NCBI RefSeq assembly: GCF_001542815.1
Contig: NZ_CP006992.1
Span: forward strand, 402,501 to 466,500
Source of the DNA: Methylobacterium sp. AMS5
GTDB taxonomy: Bacteria; Pseudomonadota; Alphaproteobacteria; Rhizobiales; Beijerinckiaceae
DNA: 64,000 bases
Reading direction: 5' to 3'
Shown: piece after piece, positions 1 to 8,419 of the stretch
How the letters are laid out: each line of letters starts with the position of its first letter
How positions within the stretch are numbered: the stretch's first letter is position 1
Translations under genes and position numbers: made by a program
Notes under the pieces: generated by a model
Database searches by the model: none
Told to the model about the DNA's origin: nothing
Seen by the model: the letters and a program-made list of their open reading frames with translations, nothing else

Positions 1-1
1 G

Positions 2-805
2 AAAAAGCCGTCTTCCCGCCCTTCTGCCCCTGGTGCGGTAAAAAGTCAGTCGTCGAAGTCTGTCGAGAAGACAGTGAAGCCGGCAAAGCTCAAGGCCAAG
101 CTGATGCCGGCTCTGGCGGCCGGCGTCGAAACCTCGCCCGAACCTGTCGATGACGCGACCCTGGTCGAGGTCTTTTCGCGGCTTCGCGCGGCCGATCCGG
201 AACCGCGTTCGGAACTCGAATACCTCAATCCCTACACGCTGCTCGTGGCCGTGGTGCTCTCGGCTCAGGCCACCGACAAAAGCGTAAACCTCGCGACCGC
301 TCCGCTCTTCGCCATCGCCGACACGCCGCAGAAGATGCTGGATCTCGGCGAGGAGCGGGTCCGCCACTTCATCCGCACCATCGGCCTGTTCAACACCAAG
401 GCGAAGAACGTCATCGCGTTGTCGCGGATTCTGCTGGAGCGGCACGACGGCGCGGTGCCGTGCGACGCCGAGGCCCTGGAGGTGCTGCCGGGCGTCGGGA
501 CGAAGACGGCGAGCGTCGTGCTCAACGTGGCCTTCGGCGTGCCGCGGATCGCGGTCGATACCCACATCTTTCGCGTCTCGAACCGCATTCCGCTGGTTTC
601 CGCAGCGACAACCGACAAGGTGCAGGCGGGGCTGGAGGCGCGGGTGCCGGAGCCGTTCCGGCTCAACGCCCATCACTGGCTGATCCTGCACGGGCGCTAC
701 ACCTGCAAGGCCCGTCGGCCGGATTGCCCGCGTTGCAGCATCGCGGATCTGTGCCGCTACCCCTCGAAGACGACCGCACTCACCCCCATATCATCCAGGG
801 ATTAG
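2..805 (+). CDS. nth: Endonuclease III (5' end beyond window)
   Basis: DNA glycosylase/AP lyase of base-excision repair that removes oxidised pyrimidines. The helix-hairpin-helix LPGVGTKTAS carries the catalytic lysine, and VDTHIF about 18 residues later carries the catalytic aspartate. A [4Fe-4S] cluster motif (C-x6-C-x2-C-x5-C, CKARRPDCPRCSIADLC) closes the C-terminus. The frame is open to the left edge of the window through a Lys/Ser/Pro-rich stretch, so the real start may lie upstream. An internal GTG at 74 would give 243 residues, and the conserved core begins only around base 150. The extension is longer than the E. coli enzyme and is probably disordered. Identity is secure; the 5' end is not. 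Confidence 0.93.
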   Translation, partial: KKPSSRPSAPGAVKSQSSKSVEKTVKPAKLKAKLMPALAAGVETSPEPVDDATLVEVFSRLRAADPEPRSELEYLNPYTLLVAVVLSAQATDKSVNLATAPLFAIADTPQKMLDLGEERVRHFIRTIGLFNTKAKNVIALSRILLERHDGAVPCDAEALEVLPGVGTKTASVVLNVAFGVPRIAVDTHIFRVSNRIPLVSAATTDKVQAGLEARVPEPFRLNAHHWLILHGRYTCKARRPDCPRCSIADLCRYPSKTTALTPISSRD

Positions 806-998
806 GCGGGTCTGCGTCCACGGCGGCAATGCGTTGTCCGGCCAACGCGTTGTGCTGCAAACCTCGTTCCGGTAGATTGATGCTAAGGCGGCCGGACATG
901 TCTCTCTCGGGAAGCATAATCCGGCCGTCTGCCCGCCAGACGGGCCGCCGCGCCGCGGATTTCGCCTCAAGTGCCAGTTCCGAAGGAGCCTCGGCCCC

Positions 999-1793
999 AT
1001 GGACTTCCTCAAACCACGGTACACGCCTATGAACCGCCGCCGTCGCATTTACGAGGGCAAGGCGAAGGTCCTCTACGAGGGACCCGAGCCGGGGACGCTC
1101 ATCCAGCACTTCAAGGACGACGCGACCGCCTTTAACGCGAAGAAGCACGAGGTGATCGACGGCAAGGGTGTGCTGAACAACCGGATTTCCGAGTTCGTCT
1201 TTCAGCACCTCAACGACATCGGCGTGCCGACGCACTTCATCCGCCGGCTCAACATGCGCGAGCAACTGATCCGCGAGGTCGAGATCATTCCGCTCGAGGT
1301 GGTGGTGCGCAACGTCGCCGCCGGTTCGCTGGCGACGCGGCTCGGGCTCGAGGAAGGCACGCAATTGCCGCGCTCGATCATCGAGTTCTACTACAAGAAC
1401 GACCAGCTCAACGACCCGATGGTGTCCGAAGAGCACATCACCGCGTTCGGCTGGGCGACACCCCAGGAGATCGACGACATCATGGCGTTGGCCATCCGCG
1501 TCAACGATTTCCTGTCCGGCCTCTTCCTCGGTGTCGGCATCCGTCTCGTCGACTTCAAGATGGAGACCGGCCGCCTGTGGGAGGGCGACCTGATGCGCAT
1601 CGTCGTCGCCGACGAGATCTCCCCCGATTCCTGTCGGCTGTGGGACATCAAGTCCTCGGACAAGCTCGACAAGGACCGCTTCCGCAAGGATCTCGGCGGC
1701 CTGATCGAGGCCTATACCGAGGTCGCCAAGCGTCTCGGCATCATGTCCGAGAACGAGAAGGTTCAGGCCGGCGGCCCGCGCCTGGTGCAGTAA
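999..1793 (+). CDS. purC: SAICAR synthase
   Basis: Phosphoribosylaminoimidazole-succinocarboxamide synthase joins CAIR and aspartate, using ATP, in de novo purine synthesis. Family motifs are visible: the N-terminal [12 protein letters not shown] nucleotide-binding strand, the central [11 protein letters not shown] motif, and DFKMETGR followed by [12 protein letters not shown]. Length is 264 residues from 999, where AAGGAG sits ten bases upstream. A second ATG at 1029 ([10 protein letters not shown]) matches the usual family start and gives 254 residues, but has no obvious ribosome site. It stands alone here; purS and purQ are about 11 kb downstream. The gene converges on the minus-strand glycosyltransferases, with a repeat C copy between them. 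Confidence 0.95.
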   Translation: MDFLKPRYTPMNRRRRIYEGKAKVLYEGPEPGTLIQHFKDDATAFNAKKHEVIDGKGVLNNRISEFVFQHLNDIGVPTHFIRRLNMREQLIREVEIIPLEVVVRNVAAGSLATRLGLEEGTQLPRSIIEFYYKNDQLNDPMVSEEHITAFGWATPQEIDDIMALAIRVNDFLSGLFLGVGIRLVDFKMETGRLWEGDLMRIVVADEISPDSCRLWDIKSSDKLDKDRFRKDLGGLIEAYTEVAKRLGIMSENEKVQAGGPRLVQ

Positions 1794-1795
1794 GC

Positions 1796-1872
1796 GTGCC
1801 TCGCGAAACTCCCGATCTCCGACCGTTCTCCCTCTGACGAGGACGGTGCAGCGGGAGTTTTGTGAGAGACAC
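1796..1872. repeat. Dispersed palindromic repeat, family C copy 1
   Basis: A 77-base element that, read on the minus strand, begins GTGTCTCTCACAAAACTCCC and ends CGGGAGTTTCGCGAGGCAC, so its ends are inverted repeats. Near-identical elements lie at 50181-50258 and 57001-57078. It fills the gap between convergent purC and the glycosyltransferase gene, where the folded RNA could help end transcription from either side. Confidence 0.8.
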
Positions 1873-1881
1873 GAAGCGTCG

Positions 1882-3537
1882 TCAGCGCGGCTCGGCCGGC
1901 TCCATGCCGGTCCAACCTCGGCGAAGGCGCAGATGGGTCGAGAGGTCCGGGTCGAAGCCCGGATGATAATGGGGGTCCTGCGCGAGCAGCGGCCCCCATC
2001 GCGTTCTCAGCGCCTCGACCTCGGCACGGTGTCGGGCGGCCGCCGCCGGTGAGGGCCGGCGGCTCGCCGATTCCCGGTGATGGAGGCGGGCGCCCCCGAC
2101 ATAGAGGGTTCGCAGGCCCACGGCGTTCAGCCGCAGACAGAGATCGACGTCGTTGAAATCGATGGTGAAGGTCGATGCATCGAAGCCGCCGACGCGAGAG
2201 AACTTGTCCGCCTCGATGACGAGGCAGGCGGCGGTCACGGCCGAGACGCTTCGGGTGGCGCGCAAGGCGCCGAGATAGCCCGCCGCATCTCCGGCGAAAT
2301 GGCGGTGGCCGTGGGTGACGAGACCGCCGGTGCCGAGCACGATCCCGCCATGCTGGATCCGGCCCTCACCATCGACCAGCCGGGCCCCGACCGCCCCGAT
2401 ATCGGGGCGCAGGGCCTCGCGGACCATGCGCTCCAGCCAGTCCGGCGCCTCGGCCTCGACGTCGTTGTTGATGAAGGCCAGGAGGCGTCCGCGCGCTTGC
2501 GCCGCCACGCGGTTGTTGATCGCGGCGAAGTCGAAAGGGCCCGGACAGGCAACGACCCGCGCCGCGCCCTCTGCCTCGAGCGTGCGGAAATAGGCGAGCG
2601 TCTCGGGATCGCGACTGTCGTTGTCGCAGATCAGAATCTCCTTGGCCGGCCAGTCGGTGCGGTGACGCAGGCTCTCGATGCAGGGCCGAAGCAGGTCGAG
2701 CCGGTCGCGGGTGGGGACGATCAGGCTGACGAGGGGGCGCGGCTCCGGCAGCGGCCGGTCGAGGCGAATCACGCCGTCTTGCCCGACGAGGACGGGCGTG
2801 CCCCCCTCCCCCATCCGATCGAGATCACGCCGGACCGCCTCCCGCCGCGCCGTTCGCCCCTCCCCCCTCTCTTCGAAACGTCCGAAGGACAGGAGGCGCG
2901 GCAGATGGCGCACGGCGCCTGGGCCGAAGCGGTCCGCGATCCCCAGGGCCAGATCGAGCGCGGCGGCGCCGGGAACGGTGTCGATGCCGATCACGCTGGC
3001 GCGGCGAAAGGCGATGACGGGGCCGAGATAGTCGACCGTGTGCAGGTAGTCCCGATCGAAGGCCGGACGCAGCAGGGGAAGCCAGGAGCCATGGACGGCG
3101 TGGCTGAACAACGCGTCGCCGTAGATCGCGTGACGATCCGGATCGGCGAAGGCGGCGGCGATGGCGGCCGCCGCGCCCGCCGCGATGTGCTGGCCTTCGG
3201 ACGTGAGCAGGACGATCGGAGGTCCGTCCGCGGTGATGCGGATCGCGCCCTGCGCGTCCGTCCCAATGCGCTCGATCCCCGCCGCGGCGAGGGCGGCCTG
3301 CGGCTCGCTCGGCGGTGGCACGATGCGGGGCCGGTCCAGACGAGGATGGGCGCCGACCAGCGCGACGAAAGCCTGCGCCGCCCGCAATCGCCGGCCGGAG
3401 AGCCGCGCCGACAGGATCGGCAGAGCCCGCCTCGGCTGGCGGAGCGCCCGGGCGAGGAGCGCGAGGCGTCTCGGGGCGGGCTCGGCGGCGAAGAGCAGGG
3501 CGTCGGGCCATGCCGGGGGCGAGCCGTCGGCGCTCAT
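1882..3537 (-). CDS. Two-domain family 2 glycosyltransferase
   Basis: A 551-residue GT2 protein, probably building a surface polysaccharide at the cytoplasmic membrane. The active-looking GT-A domain starts near residue 269 (LVSLIVPTRDR), followed by ICDNDS, the NND metal/nucleotide motif near 357-359 (FINNDVEA), and DFNDVDLCLRL near the acceptor side. Residues 105-185 (AIYGDALF, LLRPAFDRDYL, YLGPVIAFRR) look like an eroded first GT2 domain without its nucleotide-binding motifs. The ATG at 3537 overlaps the TGA of the upstream glycosyltransferase (ATGA), so the two are probably translated together. The sugar and acceptor cannot be read from sequence. Confidence 0.85.
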   Translation of the reverse strand: MSADGSPPAWPDALLFAAEPAPRRLALLARALRQPRRALPILSARLSGRRLRAAQAFVALVGAHPRLDRPRIVPPPSEPQAALAAAGIERIGTDAQGAIRITADGPPIVLLTSEGQHIAAGAAAAIAAAFADPDRHAIYGDALFSHAVHGSWLPLLRPAFDRDYLHTVDYLGPVIAFRRASVIGIDTVPGAAALDLALGIADRFGPGAVRHLPRLLSFGRFEERGEGRTARREAVRRDLDRMGEGGTPVLVGQDGVIRLDRPLPEPRPLVSLIVPTRDRLDLLRPCIESLRHRTDWPAKEILICDNDSRDPETLAYFRTLEAEGAARVVACPGPFDFAAINNRVAAQARGRLLAFINNDVEAEAPDWLERMVREALRPDIGAVGARLVDGEGRIQHGGIVLGTGGLVTHGHRHFAGDAAGYLGALRATRSVSAVTAACLVIEADKFSRVGGFDASTFTIDFNDVDLCLRLNAVGLRTLYVGGARLHHRESASRRPSPAAAARHRAEVEALRTRWGPLLAQDPHYHPGFDPDLSTHLRLRRGWTGMEPAEPR

Positions 3538-5609
3538 TCCAGTTCCTCGCCGAAAGTCGTGAGCGAGAGGGCCGGATGGTAGAACGGATCGTGCCGGATC
3601 ACGTCGCGCCAGCGCGCGGTGAAGGCGGCGGCCTCGCGTTCGAAGCGCGCGCGGGCGGCACCGACCGGCCGGCCGCGGCTCACCGATTCGAGGTGAGACA
3701 GCACCGCGTGCGGTGTCCACACCGTCTTCCAACCCCGCACGCCGAGGCGCAGGCAGAAGTCGATGTCGTTGAAGTCCACGGCAAAGGTCTCTTCGTCGAA
3801 ACCACCGACGGCCTGGTATTTCTCTCGCGCAACGGCGAGGCAGGCCGCCGTGACGCCTGACACCTCGTGCGCCACGCTCAAGCGATCGAGATGGCCGGGC
3901 GTGTCGGCGGGGCGGCGGCGCAGGATATGGCCGGCCTCGCCGCCGAGCCCGACCACGACACCCGCGTGTTGAAGGCGCCCATCCTCGTAGAGCAGTTTCG
4001 CGCCGACCGCGCCAACCTCCGGTCGGACCGCCTGGGCGACGAGGACGTCGAGCCAGTCGGGTCGCAGCACCGCCACGTCGTTGTTGAGCAGCACGAGGAC
4101 GTCGCCGCGCGCCTTCTGCGCGCCGGCATTGACCAGCGCCGAGAAATTGAAGGGGTGCGGATAGGGCTCGATCCGGACCCGCGGATCGAGGCGTAACCGC
4201 TCATACAGATCGAGCACGGCCGGCTCCGTCGAACCGTTGTCCACGATCACCAGTTCGAGGGCGGGATAGGGCGTCTTCTCGAGGACATCCTCGGTGACCC
4301 GCGCGATCAGATCGAGCCGGTCGCGGGAGGGGATGATGATGCTGACGAGCGGTGCCGGGTCCGGCAGCGGCCATCGAAGATCGAGGCGGCCGTCGTGGAG
4401 CGCTGCACGCGCCGGCGATCCCGTGGTGCGCAGGTGGCGGTCGAGGTGGAGCGCGCGGACAGCCGGATCGGCTCTGACGGGCTCGCGACGGCACAGGATG
4501 CGGGGGATGTGGGCGACACGGGCCGCGGATCCGGCCGCGAGATCGAGGGTGAGGGCCAAGGCGTCGGGCGTGCCCACCGGCTCGGCGGACAGGCCGGCGA
4601 GGAAGTCCCTCGCGATCAGCGCGGGCGCACCGACATAGCCCGTGGCAAGCGCCAGATCGGGGCTCCAGTCCGGCTTGAGGCGCGGCCTGAGCGTCCGGCC
4701 GCCGGTCTCCTCATCGGCATAGACCATCGCGGCCGCCTCGGCGCTCTTGGCAAGCTGGCGCAGTGCGTCAGGAGCCAGGATGTCGCCGGGGCGGAGCAGG
4801 CCGAACAGGTCGGCCCCGCCGCCAAGCTCGTGCAGCGTCGCGGCCGGATTCCATGGGGTGGAGAGGACGCGCCGGTCGATAGCCGGATTCGTTGGTGGGG
4901 CGCCATCCGTCCAGGCGATGAGGAGAGACCAGTCTTGATGGGTTTGGGCGCGCAGGCTCGCGACGCTGCGCGCCACCGCATCGGCACGCGCGAAGGGAGC
5001 CGGGAGAACGAGGCGGATCTGCGCGCCGGATTTCGGCTCGGCCGGCGTGACCCGAAACAGCCGCGACGCCTTCCAGGCCGGATAGCGGACAAGGGGTGAC
5101 ACCGCGCAGGCGCCGCGAAGGCTGTCGCGCCAGCGCCGCTCGTCGCGCGCGACAGCCGCGTGCAGGGCGGCTGCGGCGCGTCCCGGCCGCTTCAGCAGCG
5201 CCTCCGCAAAGACGCTCGCGCTGCTCCGCAGCCCGACGCGCTCCAGCGCGAAGCCCGACTCTGCGGCGATCTCGATGCCCTCGCAATCGCCCGGCAGGTA
5301 GCCGAGCCAGCGTGCGACGCCGAGGGCAACACCCGGCAGCACGAAGCCGTCGCGTCGGCCGGCGCCGCGAAGCAGGCGCAGCAGAGGCCTCTGCGGCCGC
5401 GCATGCACGGGCAGCGTATAGGTCAGGACGATCCAACGACACTGCCACGGCCTCCGCTCAGGGGGCGACAGGACGAGGCGGCGGTCGAACAGGGGGTCGT
5501 CAGCGGGCACCAGGGAGAACGGCGTCTCCCGACCCTGCCACACGCCCCGCCCATCGCCTCCCCTTGCATCAGGCGTGGCGATGCCGTCCTCCGGCAGGTT
5601 TCGAGCCAT
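3534..5609 (-). CDS. Two-domain family 2 glycosyltransferase (longer paralogue)
   Basis: A 691-residue protein paralogous to the one that follows it. The C-terminal GT-A domain begins near residue 421 (LVSIIIPSRDR), with VDNGST near 456-461, VLLNNDV near 506-512 and DFNDIDFCLRLG. Residues 196-335 are an older-looking first GT2 domain: LRAQTHQDWSLLI, LLRPGDILAPDAL, MVYADEE and KPDWSPDLA match the dual-domain polysaccharide glycosyltransferases, but the usual LDHDD is replaced by LRPGD. About 190 N-terminal residues match nothing I recognise. It is the upstream member of a translationally coupled pair. Confidence 0.85.
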   Translation of the reverse strand: MARNLPEDGIATPDARGGDGRGVWQGRETPFSLVPADDPLFDRRLVLSPPERRPWQCRWIVLTYTLPVHARPQRPLLRLLRGAGRRDGFVLPGVALGVARWLGYLPGDCEGIEIAAESGFALERVGLRSSASVFAEALLKRPGRAAAALHAAVARDERRWRDSLRGACAVSPLVRYPAWKASRLFRVTPAEPKSGAQIRLVLPAPFARADAVARSVASLRAQTHQDWSLLIAWTDGAPPTNPAIDRRVLSTPWNPAATLHELGGGADLFGLLRPGDILAPDALRQLAKSAEAAAMVYADEETGGRTLRPRLKPDWSPDLALATGYVGAPALIARDFLAGLSAEPVGTPDALALTLDLAAGSAARVAHIPRILCRREPVRADPAVRALHLDRHLRTTGSPARAALHDGRLDLRWPLPDPAPLVSIIIPSRDRLDLIARVTEDVLEKTPYPALELVIVDNGSTEPAVLDLYERLRLDPRVRIEPYPHPFNFSALVNAGAQKARGDVLVLLNNDVAVLRPDWLDVLVAQAVRPEVGAVGAKLLYEDGRLQHAGVVVGLGGEAGHILRRRPADTPGHLDRLSVAHEVSGVTAACLAVAREKYQAVGGFDEETFAVDFNDIDFCLRLGVRGWKTVWTPHAVLSHLESVSRGRPVGAARARFEREAAAFTARWRDVIRHDPFYHPALSLTTFGEELE

Positions 5610-5627
5610 GCTGCGCGGGCAATCCCG

Positions 5628-6263
5628 TCATTGTGCGGCCGGGGCCTCACCCTGTTCCGCCGCCGCCGCCGCGGGTGCGGGCTTGCGGCGGCGCGCGGCC
5701 GGCTTCGGGCGCGCCGAGGCGCCGGCCAGGGTCACCTCGATGTCGTAGCCCATCGCCTTGTCGGCGGGCACGGTGAGATCGTTCTCGATAACCGTCGCCT
5801 CGCCCTGGGCGGCGCCTGCCGGAATCGCCACCGCAACACGGTGGCTGCGCATCATCACGGGCTGCTCGTTGTACTTCACGCCGATGGTCACCGGCACGTC
5901 GAAACGCCCGGCCGCACCGGCCGGTCCGAGCAGGGCACGCAGCTCGACGCCGACACGCACCGCGACCGAGCCGTCGGGCCGCGCCTTGCACTCCCGGCTA
6001 AGCCGGCCGAGCACGATCTGATGGCGCAGGCGCCGGTTGTCGCCCGCAGCTCCCGCGAAAGCCTGGACCGCGGCGCCGCCATCCGGAACGAAGACCGGCG
6101 GGCAATAGACGTCGTCGGGGTCCTGCGCCCGCGGCGCGGTGACCGCCGGTGCGTCGCCCTCGCGGCCGCCGAACATGTTCTTGAAGAAGCTGCCCGGTTC
6201 GGCCCGCGCCGTGCCGGGCACGGCCAGCACCAATCCACCGAGGATGATCAACGCCCTGCGCAT
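5628..6263 (-). CDS. Exported protein of unknown function
   Basis: A 211-residue protein with a Sec signal peptide (MRRALIILGGLVLAVPGTARA, cleavage near residue 21), so probably periplasmic. Two cysteines in the mature part (VYCPP, RECKA) could pair. The middle is beta-rich and the last 35 residues are a disordered Pro/Ala/Arg/Lys tail. It sits 18 bases before the glycosyltransferase pair and 60 bases after the IalB-like gene, all on the minus strand, so it may belong to the same cell-envelope operon. I do not recognise the family. Confidence 0.75.
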   Translation of the reverse strand: MRRALIILGGLVLAVPGTARAEPGSFFKNMFGGREGDAPAVTAPRAQDPDDVYCPPVFVPDGGAAVQAFAGAAGDNRRLRHQIVLGRLSRECKARPDGSVAVRVGVELRALLGPAGAAGRFDVPVTIGVKYNEQPVMMRSHRVAVAIPAGAAQGEATVIENDLTVPADKAMGYDIEVTLAGASARPKPAARRRKPAPAAAAAEQGEAPAAQ

Positions 6264-6323
6264 CGTTTGACCGTTCCCTGCCCTTTCCCGGCGATCCCTT
6301 GAACGCTCCGGAGCCGGACGATC

Positions 6324-6866
6324 CTACTTGAGCGCGTCGAAACCGGGGCCGAAGCCCTTCATCGAGACCGGGATGCCGACCCCCTCCTCCGGCGTCTGGA
6401 AGACGATGAAGGTCGATTGCGACCCGTTGCGCATCGATTTGATCAGGCCGTCATCCATCACCACCTCGGCGACGCAGCCCATGCTCAGGCAGCGCACGAA
6501 GCTGGCGCGGCCGATATCGGTCTGATCGATCTTGAGGCCGAGGCCGGAGGTCAGGAGGATGCCGAGCGGAGCCTGCACCCGCAGCAGGTAGCCGCGGTTG
6601 TCGGCGATCTTCAGCACGATGACGACGAGGTTGAGGTTCGGCCGGTCTTCCGCCGCCACGTACTGCACGAGGGCGCATTGCTCGGCCTTGGCACCGGCCG
6701 GCGTCTCGCAGCGCAACTGCCAGTCGTCGAAGGTCTTGCGCACGGTCCCCTGGGCCTGTGCGGCGCCGCCCCCGGCCAGCACCGTCGCGGCGGTCGCGGC
6801 CGCCAGCGCAAGACGGCGGCCGGCCCCAGGACGCAAAGCCCGAACCACGCCCGCAAACAGACTCAT
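6324..6866 (-). CDS. Invasion-associated locus B (IalB) family protein
   Basis: A 180-residue exported protein with an N-terminal hydrophobic signal ending near AAQAQG (about residue 39). The mature part shows the IalB pattern: FDDWQLRCET, EQCALVQYV, a beta-rich centre with LRVQAPLGILLTSGLGLKID, the paired cysteines RCLSMGCVAEV, and a C-terminal STFIVFQTPEEGVGIPVSMKGF. The family is common in alphaproteobacteria, and its role outside Bartonella is unclear. It appears to be the first gene of a minus-strand run with the exported protein and two glycosyltransferases. Confidence 0.85.
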   Translation of the reverse strand: MSLFAGVVRALRPGAGRRLALAAATAATVLAGGGAAQAQGTVRKTFDDWQLRCETPAGAKAEQCALVQYVAAEDRPNLNLVVIVLKIADNRGYLLRVQAPLGILLTSGLGLKIDQTDIGRASFVRCLSMGCVAEVVMDDGLIKSMRNGSQSTFIVFQTPEEGVGIPVSMKGFGPGFDALK

Positions 6867-7103
6867 ACGAACTCCGATCGATCGCTTGTCGAGACGGTGG
6901 CCGGCTCCGGCGGATGCCCCCTCGCGCTAACGCAGTCGAGGCGTTCGGAGATGCCGCCCGGCCTCGGGCGTTGGGACCATGCAGGTTTCCCGGTGTCAAG
7001 CAATCGCGGCGAGGGTGTGTCGGGAATGGGGCAAAGCGGCTACCCCTCGCCGCCCGGCTGCCCTAAGGTAAGGTCAAGCTCCCCTTCATCCGAGGAAACC
7101 GCC

Positions 7104-7523
7104 ATGCGCCGCCTCGCCTCCCCCCTCGCCCTCGCGACCCTCTTCGTCGCGGTGGGTTGCGGGGGCGCTTCCGCCCTCTCCCTGCCGTTCGAGGAGTCGG
7201 ATTACCTCCCGCCCGAGGCGACGACGACCTATATCGAGCGCTCCCTCAACCATCAGGCGCCGCTCACCATCGAGCATCCGCCCGTGGAGCGGAACCCGCG
7301 CGGGCGCCGTCGTGGCGACGCGGCGGCCATCGCCGGCTTCTGCCGGGACGGTGGCACCGTGCTGCGCCGCGATGCGATGGGCCGCCCCACCTACCTGCGT
7401 CAGCGCGAGGTTTGCGAAAACGTCGCGCCCCGCACCCTGTGGCCGGGCCACGTCGATCCGCGCCCGACTTGGCCGGCCGAGGCCGCGCCTGCCCGCAGCC
7501 GGGCGATCGTGACGAAGTACTGA
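7104..7523 (+). CDS. Small exported protein, unknown function
   Basis: 139 residues from the ATG at 7104, which has GAGGAAA about five bases upstream. The N-terminus is a signal peptide (RRLASPLALATLFVAVGCGG). The cysteine after VAVG could be a lipobox, though alanine at -3 is unusual, and cleavage after GGASA is the alternative. The mature chain has two further cysteines (GFCRDGG, REVCENV) and an Arg-rich patch. It is divergent from the IalB-like gene across a 237-base gap. No family recognised. Confidence 0.6.
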   Translation: MRRLASPLALATLFVAVGCGGASALSLPFEESDYLPPEATTTYIERSLNHQAPLTIEHPPVERNPRGRRRGDAAAIAGFCRDGGTVLRRDAMGRPTYLRQREVCENVAPRTLWPGHVDPRPTWPAEAAPARSRAIVTKY

Positions 7524-7598
7524 GCCGGTTCCGGTCGATCGGACCGGAGGCGGCGCCTGGGGATCGCCCGAATCCGCAGGGATCGACCGGATTTGGAG

Positions 7599-8381
7599 TC
7601 AGCCGTAGCGGTGCAGTTCCGAGCCGTGCCGCTTCAGCCACCGCTCCGCCTCATCCACATGGGGACAGAGTTCGTTGGTGAGCGCCCAGAAGCGGGGGGA
7701 ATGGTTCATCTCGCGCAGATGCGCCATCTCGTGGGCGACGAGGTAGTCGAGCACCACGGGCGGCGCGAGGATCAGCCGCCAGGAGAAATTCAGCTCGCCG
7801 CGAGCGGTGCAGGACCCCCAGCGGCTGCGGGTGTCGCGCAACGTCACCCGCGCCGGCCGCTGGCCGAGGCGCGTCGCGTAGACCGCCACCGATTGCGACA
7901 GGTCGCGCCGGGCCTCCCGCATCAGGAACTCGCGGACACGGCGCGGCATGTGCGCCGGATCGCCTGGGACGGCGAGCGTCCCGCTCGCGGGATCCGCCTC
8001 GGCCATGCCGCGCCCGTCCCGCGCCACGATCCGGTGCGGCACACCGCGCAGCGGGATGACCGAGTCTTCCGCGAACGGCACCCGCTCGGGCAGCTTGGCG
8101 AGGCGGGCGGCGATCCAGCCGCCGTGGCTCTGCGCGAACTTCTGAGCCGTGGCGAGCGACGACCGGATCGGCAGCGTGAGAACCACCGCGCCGGTCGCAC
8201 TCGAAACCCGCAGGGTCAGCCGGCGCGCGGTCGGCCGCCGAAGAATGGTGACGCGAAAGGTCTGCCCGTCATGAGCGATCTCGATGTGATCCGGATCCGG
8301 CCGTCGCAGCAGGGCGCGCGTCATGCCCGCGAGCCTAGCCGCAGCCGGCCGGCTCAGCCATCCCAGCAATGCCTCTCTCAC
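7599..8381 (-). CDS. YgjP-like zinc metallopeptidase (M48/DUF45 type)
   Basis: A 260-residue predicted metal-dependent hydrolase. The zinc signature HEMAHL lies near residues 217-222, with the third ligand in REMNHS six residues on, followed by FWALTNELCPH as in YgjP. Upstream, SRWGSCTARGELNFSWRLIL is the strongly conserved family motif, and YLVAHE leads into the helix. The substrate is unknown in the family. It lies 38 bases downstream of the PHB depolymerase gene on the same strand, so they may be co-transcribed; no functional link is known. Confidence 0.9.
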   Translation of the reverse strand: MREALLGWLSRPAAARLAGMTRALLRRPDPDHIEIAHDGQTFRVTILRRPTARRLTLRVSSATGAVVLTLPIRSSLATAQKFAQSHGGWIAARLAKLPERVPFAEDSVIPLRGVPHRIVARDGRGMAEADPASGTLAVPGDPAHMPRRVREFLMREARRDLSQSVAVYATRLGQRPARVTLRDTRSRWGSCTARGELNFSWRLILAPPVVLDYLVAHEMAHLREMNHSPRFWALTNELCPHVDEAERWLKRHGSELHRYG

Positions 8382-8419
8382 CGGAAATCCACCTGATCGG
8401 ACGCTTGCCCGCGTCGCGG

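Noticed and set aside
2077..3582. Long plus-strand frame (501 codons)
   Set aside because: It is the complement of a glycosyltransferase gene with clear GT2 motifs; its own translation is Arg/Gly/Asp-rich with no family pattern.
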